From: Acidobacteriota bacterium
GTDB taxonomy: Bacteria > Acidobacteriota > Thermoanaerobaculia > UBA5066 > Gp7-AA6
Reading direction: 5' to 3'
DNA: 64,000 bases
Assembly: GCA_027307335.1 (NCBI GenBank)
Contig: DAHUXD010000063.1
Span: 19,301-83,300, forward strand
Shown here: piece by piece, positions 17,108 to 25,900 of the stretch
How the letters are laid out: every line of letters starts with the position of its first letter
How positions within the stretch are numbered: position 1 is the first letter of the stretch
The notes under the pieces: generated by a model
Databases searched by the model: none
What the model was told of the DNA's origin: nothing
What the model saw: only the letters and a program-made list of their open reading frames with translations
Position numbers and translations under genes: made by a program

Positions 17108-17439
17108 GCGTTGTACAAAAGAATCGTACGCCGACGCGGCGCCGACCAGGCCTGTATGAACCTCTAAGGAAGACGCCGACTTCGGCGGTGCGTCGCGTCC
17201 TCAGACTCTGGAGGGCGCTCGATACCGCCCGGCGCGTCCGGCGCGTCATCGGGCAACCAAGCACCCAACCCGTCCCCGAACTCCCCTACCCGAACGGTCA
17301 AAGACCTTTCGAGACGGGGAGGATGTCGTGAGGGTCAGAGACCCGCGCGACCGCCGAAAAACGCACGCCCGCTTAACGATTCTGTGGACGTTGCCGGCTT
17401 CTGCCGACGCTCGCTGAACTCGCGAGGGAAGCCCGGCTT
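17108..17439. other. Intergenic region without recognisable gene
   Basis: About 330 bases with several short palindromes, for example CGCCGA-CT-TCGGCG near 17171. An inverted pair CGGCTTCTG/CAGAAGCCG near 17397-17450 could be the terminator of the eroded minus-strand fragment next to it. No frame shows a credible start or a known motif. Confidence 0.4.
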
Positions 17440-17585
17440 TCAGAAGCCGCGATAGCCAATCGACAGGTTCGCCGTGTTGGCGCCCTGAACGAGAGTAAGG
17501 GTCCTTGCACCCTCAGAGTAAGCCCGAGCCGTGGCCGAAACACTTACGGTCATACCCGGAGTGAGCCCGGTGAACTCGTAGCCCC
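17440..17585 (-). pseudogene. C-terminal fragment of a secreted beta-sandwich protein
   Basis: The minus strand reads EGGYEFTGLTPGMTVSVSAT, then LTLVQGANTANLSIGYRGF and a stop at 17440. This resembles the end of a carboxypeptidase-regulatory or fibronectin-like domain from an exported protein. The frame closes upstream at a stop near 17660, with no start or leader, so only the tail remains. It abuts the integrase remnant. Confidence 0.45.
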
Positions 17586-17587
17586 CT

Positions 17588-17898
17588 TCACGCGCCGCTC
17601 GGGCCCGGCCAGCGCGAGAGGTTGCAACAGTTCCAGGACGACGGCGTCCCAGACGTGGCTATGAGTGGCCAAAGCGTTCCTCGGACACTCGGACGAGGAC
17701 GTGACGGACACCTACATCCTGGCGTCGATCGACGACGTCCGAGCAGCCGTGAACCGCGCTGCGCGGTACATCGATGGTGAGAAACCCGCTGGCGTAATTG
17801 AGTTTCCCGGCCCGAATGGCACGCTGAATGGCACAGCGGCGATTTCCGCCTCCGTCGGAGCTCGAGGATGGTCTCGAGGACTCGCGGCAACCTATTGA
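17588..17898 (+). pseudogene. Tyrosine-recombinase (integrase) C-terminal remnant
   Basis: From a GTG at 17665 the frame reads VAKAFLGHSDEDVTDTYILA. This is the end of a phage-type integrase: LGHS supplies the last catalytic His region, and the Tyr in DTY fits the nucleophile. The same frame upstream is interrupted by a TGA at about 17661, and no N-terminal or core domain with the catalytic Arg is present. The fragment stops at 17898, 35 bases before tRNA-Leu. Tyrosine integrases typically sit beside tRNA genes, so this is probably a scar of a lost island. Confidence 0.6.
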
Positions 17899-17923
17899 TT
17901 CCCGAGCCGGTTGCGGCTACGAT
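17895..17923 (+). promoter_or_regulatory. Promoter of tRNA-Leu
   Basis: TTGATT (17895-17900) and TACGAT (17918-17923) are 17 bases apart. The expected start site is a few bases before the tRNA at 17934. The -35 overlaps the stop of the integrase fragment. Confidence 0.55.
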
Positions 17924-17933
17924 TCCGGCCCCT

Positions 17934-18018
17934 GCGAAAGTGGCGGAACTGGTAGACGCGCAGGTTTCAGGAACCTGTGGGTAACACCGTGAGGGTTCGA
18001 GTCCCTCCTTTCGCACCA
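17934..18018 (+). tRNA. tRNA-Leu (anticodon CAG)
   Basis: 85-base class II tRNA. The acceptor stem GCGAAAG pairs with CTTTCGC, and CCA is encoded at the 3' end (18016-18018). The D-arm, the long variable arm and a GGTTCGAGTCC T-arm are all present. The anticodon stem CAGGT/ACCTG encloses loop TTCAGGA, giving CAG at 17968-17970, which reads CUG. It lies next to an integrase remnant. I found no second copy of its 3' end in the window. Confidence 0.95.
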
Positions 18019-18182
18019 AACTCCCTGCGGCCCGAATCGGCCCGGGCCTCAGCGATCGGCCAAGCGAGCTCCCGGTTGGCGCGACTTGGGCGAGAGGGTT
18101 CGCACATTCTGGCGTAGAACGACCGCCCCGAGCGCTGGCGCGCCGCTTCGTTTGCGCGCCAGCCGCCCGGGAACGTGGATCC

Positions 18183-19796
18183 TTACTGCGCCTGCTGGTT
18201 CGCCATCCTCTTCTCGAGCTCTTCTTTCAGGGCCTGAAGGTTGAAGCTCGCGCCCTTCTGCATCGGGGGATACTCGAGGAACGTCTGTGCGGCCTTCGCG
18301 ACCTCCTGCTGGACGTAGACGAAGCGCCAGAACTCGTACGCGAACCAGTTGTAGTACGCGATCGACCCGTTGTCCTTGCCGTTGTACATGCCCGTCCGCT
18401 CGTAGGGATCGAGGCGGAGGTTGACGAGGATGGGCCAGTCGACCTTCACCGTCGCGCCGAGCCAGCCGTTCGGCTGATCCGTGAAGCGGTACTTGTAGTC
18501 GTCGAGGCGGACCGCGGAGAGCGTGCCCTCGGTGAAATAGAAGACCTCGTGGCGCTTCGAGGGGCCCTTGCCCGTCAGCATGTCGGTCTGGTCGTAACCG
18601 TCGAGATGGACCTTGTAATTCTGACCGCCGATCGCCTTGCCCTTCGCGAACTCCGCCGTGATGTTCGGGTCTCCCGCCAGCGAGACGAACGTCGGGAACC
18701 AGTCGAGCCCGGACACGATGCCGTTCTCGATCTTTCCGGCCGGGATCTTTCCCGGCCAACGGATCATGGCCGGGACCCGGAAGCCGCCCTCGAGGGCGGT
18801 TCCTTTTCCTCCCGCGAAAGGAGTCTGCCCGCCGTCCGGCCAGGTGAAGTTCTCGGCGCCGTTGTCCGTCGAGAAGGCGATGACCGTGTTGTTGTCGAGG
18901 CCGTTGTCCTTGACGTATTTCATGACGGAGCCGACGATGTCGTCGAGCTGCGCCATTCCGGCCTCCTGGATCGACCAGCCGTTCTCGGGCGTCCGCATTT
19001 TCTGGTACTTCGGGGACAGGTGCGTCACGACGTGCATGCGCGTCGGGTTCAACCACAGGAAGAACGGCTTGTTCGCGGCGCGCGACTTGTCCAGGAACTT
19101 GAGAGCGTTCGCCAGGATCTCGTCGTCCACGGTTTCCATGCGGTCCGGGCAGAGGGTGCCGGCATCCTCGATCTTCTGCTTGCCGATCTTGCCCCACCGC
19201 GGTTGCACCGTCGGATCGTCCACGTCGGTGGCCCAGCTATGGAGCATGTTGCGAGGGCCGACCGTGTCCCGGGCCGCCGCCGGGTAGTTCGCGTGGCAGG
19301 GATCCTCCATCGCGTCGAGGTGATAGAGGTAGCCGAAGAACTCGTCGAATCCATGGACCGTGGGCAGGAACTGGTTCAAGTCGCCGAGGTGATTCTTCCC
19401 GAACTGACCCGTGGCGTACCCCATCGACTTGAGCACCGTGGCGATGGTCGGCGCCTCGGCCGGCAAGCCGATCTTCGCGCCGGCCTGACCCACCGTCGTC
19501 ATCCCGGTCCGGATGGGAATCTCCCCCGTGATGAAGTTCGCGCGGCCCGCCGTGCAGCTGGCCTCGGCGTAGTAGTCCGTGAACCGCATGCCTTCGGAAG
19601 CCAGCCGGTCGAGGTTCGCAGTCCGGCCGGACATGATGCCCTGGTTGTACACCCCGATGTTCGACCAGCCGATATCGTCGCCCATGATGAAGATGATGTT
19701 CGGCTTCTGCTGTGCCCCGGCGGGCGCCGGAATCGCCAGCACTGCACTCGCCGCCACCAAGAAGACACCGAGGGTTCGGATGGTCCTTCGCCTCAT
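18183..19796 (-). CDS. Arylsulfatase-type sulfatase
   Basis: 537-residue exported hydrolase of the alkaline-phosphatase superfamily. It has a signal peptide (about 1-28, ending APAGAQQ) and an N-terminal metal site NIIFIMGDDIGW (D40, D41). The sulfatase signature ASCTAGR has C81 as the presumed formylglycine precursor. FSTDNGAE supplies further metal ligands. It needs a formylglycine-generating enzyme, which is not in the window. The ATG at 19796 has an AAAGGAGTGA site. It is a stand-alone gene downstream of the glucan synthase. The natural sulfate ester is unknown. Confidence 0.9.
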   Translation of the reverse strand: MRRRTIRTLGVFLVAASAVLAIPAPAGAQQKPNIIFIMGDDIGWSNIGVYNQGIMSGRTANLDRLASEGMRFTDYYAEASCTAGRANFITGEIPIRTGMTTVGQAGAKIGLPAEAPTIATVLKSMGYATGQFGKNHLGDLNQFLPTVHGFDEFFGYLYHLDAMEDPCHANYPAAARDTVGPRNMLHSWATDVDDPTVQPRWGKIGKQKIEDAGTLCPDRMETVDDEILANALKFLDKSRAANKPFFLWLNPTRMHVVTHLSPKYQKMRTPENGWSIQEAGMAQLDDIVGSVMKYVKDNGLDNNTVIAFSTDNGAENFTWPDGGQTPFAGGKGTALEGGFRVPAMIRWPGKIPAGKIENGIVSGLDWFPTFVSLAGDPNITAEFAKGKAIGGQNYKVHLDGYDQTDMLTGKGPSKRHEVFYFTEGTLSAVRLDDYKYRFTDQPNGWLGATVKVDWPILVNLRLDPYERTGMYNGKDNGSIAYYNWFAYEFWRFVYVQQEVAKAAQTFLEYPPMQKGASFNLQALKEELEKRMANQQAQ

Positions 19797-19955
19797 GAAG
19801 TCACTCCTTTGGGAACAACCGGCACGCCGAGGATGACGGCCGAGACGGGCACTCTATACGGGAGTGGGCCTCCGCGGCTCGGGGAGCGTGGGGGTCAAGA
19901 CTGAGGATAGGAAGAATAGTCCCCCGCCACCGTCGGTTCGACCCCCCGCCCGGTG

Positions 19956-22900
19956 TCAGCCGAGCAGGACGTCGACCCGATGGATCCCCCCGTCGTCGAC
20001 TAAGGGAACGCCGCCGCCTTCGAGAGGATGATCGCGCCCGTCGAGCCGGACCTCGGCCACGCCGCGCGAGACGCCGCGCGGATTCTCGACGGTGACGTGA
20101 TAGCGGGAGGAGTGATACCGGAAGGTCACCTCGAACCGGCGCCAGGTCCGCGGAATGCAGGGCGCAAAGTGCAGGACGCTGCCCGTCACCCGCACGCCGA
20201 GAACCCATTCCACCGCCGCCCGATACATCCACCCGGCCGAGCCCGTGTACCAGCTCCATCCGCCGCGGCCGACGTGCGGATGCTCGGAGTAGACGTCGCC
20301 CGCGATCACGTAGGGTTCGACGCGATAGCGGTGCAGGCCCGGCCGCGTGCCGGTGTGGTGGAGGGGATTGAGTAGCGAGAGAAGCTCGCCCGCGCGGTCG
20401 CCGTCGCCGAGCTCGGCGTACGCGACGACCGCCCAGAAGGCGGCGTGGTTGTACTGCCCGCCGTTTTCCCGGATGCCCGGCGGATAGGCCCCGATGTAGC
20501 CCGGATCCTTCGCCCCTCCGTTGAACGGCGGCGTGAAGAGGAGCGTCAGGCCGTCGGAGCGCCGGATCAGCTGCTGATCGACCGCGTCCATCGCCCGGCG
20601 CGCCCGGTCGACCCGCCCGCCTCCGGCGATGACCGCCCATGACTGCGCGATCGAGTCGATCCGACACTCGTCGCTCCCCGCCGAGCCGAGGGGGGACCCG
20701 TCGTCGTAGTACGCGCGGCGGTACCAGTCGCCGTCCCAGGCCTGACCCTCGATCGCGTCGTCGAGGGCCGCGAGCCGCTCGCGCCACCGCGCCGCGCGCA
20801 CGCCTCCCGCTTCGCCCCGGCGCTGTGCGATCGGCGCGAAGGCCGCGAGGTTCGCGCGGAGGAACCACGCGAGCCACACGCTCTCTCCCTTGCCCCCCGA
20901 ACCGACCCGGTTCATGCCGTCGTTCCAGTCCCCCGTCCCCATGAGCGGAAGCCCGTGGGCACCGGCGGGAAGCGCCCGGTCGATCGCCCGGGCGCAGTGC
21001 TCGAAGACGTCGCCGGACTCTCTCGAGACGGCGGGGACGAAGTAGCGCTCGTCCTCGCCCGCCGGCAGCGCCTCGCCTTCGAGGAACGGCACCGTTTCCC
21101 CGAGGATCGTCTCGTCGCCGGTGACCTCGAGGTACCGCGCCACGGCAAACGGAAGCCAGAGAGCGTCGTCGCTGATGCGCGTGCGAACGCCGCGGCCCGT
21201 GGGGGGATGCCACCAGTGCTGCACGTCGCCCTCGGTGAACTGGCGCGCCGCGGCGCGGAGGATCTGCTCGCGGAGGAGATCGCGCCCCGTCACCGCGAAG
21301 GCGAGCGCATCCTGGAGCTGGTCGCGGAAGCCGTACGCGCCGCCGGACTGGTAGAAGGCGGTGCGGCCCCAGAGCCGGCACGAGAGAGCCTGGTAGAGGA
21401 GCCAGCGATTGACGAAGACGTCGAGCGCGGGGTCCGGCGTCTTGATCTGCAGACCGCCGAGGACGCCGTCCCAGAATCGCCGGATCTGACGGAGCGTGGC
21501 GTCCGCGTCTTTTTCCCGGTGCGCCGTCACCAGGCGCCGCGCCTCGGCCTCGTCCCGCGCTTCCCCCAGGAAGACGCGCACCTCGGCGCGCTCTCCCGGC
21601 GCGAGCGGGATCCGACGCTGGAGCGCCGCGCAGGGATCGAGCGCCGCGCCGCAGCGACCGGAAAGCGCGAGCCCCGGCGCGAGCCCGGAGGGAAGGGCCG
21701 CCGAGCCGTTGCGGCCCAGGAACTCGGTCCGGTCCGCGGTGAACGACGTCGGCGCGGCGTCGAGAGCGGCGAAGGCCACGGCGTCGGGGAAGTCGCCGTT
21801 CCAGGGGTTGCGCGCGTGCAGGGCGGCCGTCTCGGCGTCGAAGGACGTGACGACGAACCGGGGCGCCTCCGAGCGCGTCGCGCCCAGGACCCACTCCGCG
21901 TAGGACGTCACCGTGATCGTCCGCGCCCGCCCGGACCGGTTCTCGATCGTCAGCCGGGAGACCTTCACCGGGTCCTCGGGGTCCACGAAGACGGTCAGCT
22001 CGAGGGCGAGCTCGTGGCTCTCGTGCTCGAAGCGGCTGTATCCCTGTCCGTGGCGGGCGAGGTAGGGCGTCTCCTCCCGCATCGGCAGGGCGGTCGCGCT
22101 CCACACCTCGCCCGATTCCTCGTCGCGGAGGTAGATGGCCTCCCCCGCCGTGTCCGAAACGGAGTCGTTCGACCACGGCGTCAGGTGATTCTCGCGGCTG
22201 TTTCCGGCCCACGTGTAGCCGGAGCCCGACTCGGTGACGATACATCCGAAGTCGCGGTTGGCCATGACGTTCGACCAGGGGGCCGGTGTCGCCTGACCGC
22301 GCTCGAGGATCGTCACGTATTCCGAACCGTCCTCGGAGAAGCCTCCCGTCCCGTTCCAGAACCGGAGCGGCTGGTGGGGGGCGGGCACGTCGCGCGGCGG
22401 CCGGGACGCTCGCCGCGCCGACGGAGGCTTCGGGGTCGGGCGCTTCTTGAAGAACCTCACGACCTGATCGGCGAGCGGGCCGTTACGGGACAGGAGGACG
22501 ATGCGTGCGGCCGCGGCGATCGCATCGCGGTTCTCCGGAGGGACCTGAGGGGCCTGAAGCAGGTAGACGCCGGCCCGGCGCGGATCCTCGTGCGCGACGC
22601 CGCTCGTCCGGAGCATCGTCTCGAGGGTCGGCTGAAGCTCGGAACTGTACGAGGGAGCCTCCTCGTTCAAGACGACGAGGTCCGCCAGCAGCCCCTTCAT
22701 CCGCCAGTACTCCTGAGCCCGCAGCAGCTGCCCGAAGATCTCCCGGTCCTCGGCCTGGTCGATCCGAAGCAGAACGATCGGCCGATCCCCGGAGATGCCG
22801 TAAGGCCAGAGCGCCGTGACGCCGCGTCGGTTGCGGGTCAGGACGCCGGACGGCGCGCGCAGCGTCGGATCGGAATAGACGAGCCGGGTCGAGAGCCTCT

Positions 22901-25900
22901 GAAAGAGATGCGCCTCGTCCGCGGACACCCGGAGCTGTCCGAGCTCGACCTGCGCCTGCGTCCAGGCGAGGGCGACGGTGCGCTCGAAGATCGAGGGATC
23001 CCGGCACCGGTCGGCCGCCTCGAGCAGCTTCTCCCGGCTCCTCGCGACAATGGTCGAGAACGTCACCCTCGCGTTCCCGCCCGGCGCGAGCGTCACGCGG
23101 CGGCGCAGGCTGAAGATGGGATCGAGCACCGGGCCGACGGTGTTCGACAACGCCAGACCCTCGTGGACCGCCGCCGCGGACCGCAGGTCCCGACCCCGGC
23201 CGACGAAGCGGGCCCGGTCCGTCTCGAACTGGAGCGCCCGCGACGGGGCGCCCTCCACGGCCGCCACGTGCGCGGCCCAGAGGACCGGGTCGGAGGGCGA
23301 GCGGGTGCGGCGCGTCGCGACGAGCGCCTCGAGCCCCGGAACGAATTCCGTCTCGACGAAGAGATTCGAGAACGCGGGATGGGCGTCGTCCGCTCGCGGA
23401 TCGCCGAGGACCAGCTCCGCGTAGGACGTGACCTCCAGCTCCCGCGGGCGCACGCCCAGGTTCGTGATCGACACCTGGCGCAGCTCCGCGTCGCTCTCCG
23501 GAGAGACGACGATCTCGAGCATCGTCGCGATGCCGCCGTCCCGCCTTCGGATCTCGACCCGATCCTCGTAGAAGGCGACGTCGTAGGAGTCGGCCTCGGC
23601 GCCGCTCGGCTGGTGGCCGGCGGACCACACCTTGCCGCTCGCGACGTCGCGGATGAAGACGTAGCTTCCCCAGGCGTCGCGAGTCGGGTCCTCGCGCCAC
23701 CGGGTCACGGCCGAGCCCTCGAACCGCGAGTATCCGGAGCCGGCCGCCGTGACCATGACGGAGTAACGCCCGTTCGACAGGAGATGGGCGCGCGGCGTCG
23801 GATCGTGCGGCGACTGGAAACGGCGGAGCACGGGGACGACGAAGTCGCGCACGTGCCGGCGGGAGCCGACCTCCTCGGCCCGGGGATGCGAGACCGCGAC
23901 GTCTCGCGGCGTGCGCTCCTGGAGCAGGAGCTCGGCCGACTGCACGAGCGGCTCCGAATGGAAGCGGCGGCGCATCGTCCCGCCGCACAGGACGTTCGCG
24001 AGCGCCGCGAGCGTCATGCCCTGGTGATGCGCCATGTACTCCCGGACGACGGCGCGGTTCGTGCCCTCGGGCAGCCGCGACGGCGTGTAGTCGACGGCCT
24101 CGTAGTAGCCGTAATCCCCGAGGGCCCCCGCGCGCGTGAGGGCGCGGAAGTTCTTCACCGCCGCGGAGGGATCGACCATCGCCGCCAGAGCGGTCGCGTA
24201 TGGCGCGATCACGAGATCCTCCGAGAGGCCTCGCTTCAGCCCGAGCCCGCCGACGCCGAAGCTCGAATACTGATAGGCCAGGCTGACGTCCCGCGCGTAG
24301 AACCCGGACTCCGAGATGCCCCACGGCACGCCGCGCTCGGCGCCGTATCGGATCTGCCGGCCGACAACCAGGCGCGTCGTGAGGTCGAGAAGGCTGTCGG
24401 CCGGCGGCGCCATGACGAGATCGGGCATGAGGTACTCGAACATCGATCCCGACCACGACACGAGAGCGGACCCCTTTCCGACCGGAGTCAGCGCCCTCCC
24501 GAGGTGGAACCAGTGCGACACCGGCGCCTCGCGGCGGGCGATCGCGAGATAGCTCGCGAGACGGGCCTCGGAGGCGAGCAGGTCGTAGAAGCCCGTGTCG
24601 AGGCAGCCGTCGGAAAGCCGGTAGCCGATCGAGAACAGCTTGCGATCGCGGTCGAAGAGAAACGAGAAGTCCATTTCCGAGGCGAGCGCCTCGGCGGCGG
24701 CGGCGACCGAGAGCAGCCGGTTCACCAGGGCCTCGGCGGGTTGGGCTAACGCCGCCGGGGAGACCGCCGGCGCCGCTCGGGGAGGCTCGGGCGACGCAGC
24801 CTCGAGACGCCTCTCGTCGTCGGAGACCCACTCTCGCAGCCCCCCGGGCCCGTCCCCGCTCGCCGCGCGCGCGAACCGCCGGACCTCCGCGGCCTCCCGA
24901 GCAACCGCCGCGGCCGGCGCCGGTCCCGCGGGCACGAGATCGCGGCGATGGCTCGCGATCGAGCCTTGCAGGGCGTGGCACCAGAACTCGAACTCGTCCG
25001 GTCGAGACCTCTCGTCCCGCCGCTCGGTCGTGCCCGCCGTCGCGGCGAGCGCATCGGCATCCGCCGCCAAAGCATCGAGGCGCGCCATCAGGGTCTCGCC
25101 CGGCCGGAGGGGAACGAGCCGCTCCTCCAGGCGGTCGAGCACCTCCTTCAGGATCTTCCGGCTCGCGGCGCGCATCTGCGCAAAGCGCGCGTCGTCGGAG
25201 CCGTCGCGAAGCAGCCGAACCACGTCGCGCAGGCCGGCGAGGGCGATTTCCGGCGCGAGGGGCCGCTCGGCCAGCTCGAGACAGGTCTGCTTGACGACGA
25301 TCAGATGGGCCGCGAGGTTTCCGCTGTCGACCGTCGAGACGTAGCGGGGCTCGAGCGGAGCGAGCGTTCGGGTGTCGTACCAGTTGAGCAGATGCCCCCG
25401 GAAGCGCTCGAGGGAGCTCGACGCGGAGACCAGCCTCTCCAGACGCTCGGAGGTCTCCGTCGCCCCGATCCACCCGAAGTCGTGGGCGGCAATCGTGGCG
25501 AGCAGCGACAGGCCGATGTTCGTCGGGGAGGTCCGGTGCGCGAGGACGGGATGGGGATCCTCCTGAAAGTTGTCGGGAGGCAGGTGGTGGTCGTCGGGAC
25601 CCGCGAACGCCTCGAAGAATCGCCAGGTCCTCCGGGCGAGCGATCGCAGGTGCGCCTCGCCGGCGGCGGACAGAGGCTCCCGCGGCGAGCGCACCACCTG
25701 CCGGCTGAGATCCCAGGCCACGAACGGCGAGCTCGCCCACAGGACGAAGAAGAGGACGGCCGTGGGCGCGACACCGGAAGGACGCAGGCCGGCCGAGAGG
25801 GCCAGGCCCGAGGCCGCGATCGCGATCACCATGACGTTGCGCCGGGCGAAGCCGGAAGCGGAGAGGTCGTACTCCGAGCGGGTCTGCGCGCTCGTGGTCC

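Noticed and set aside
17934..18018. tRNA-Leu 3' end as an attachment site flanking an intact island
   Set aside because: I searched by eye for a second copy of the 3' end and found none, so no bounded island can be claimed.
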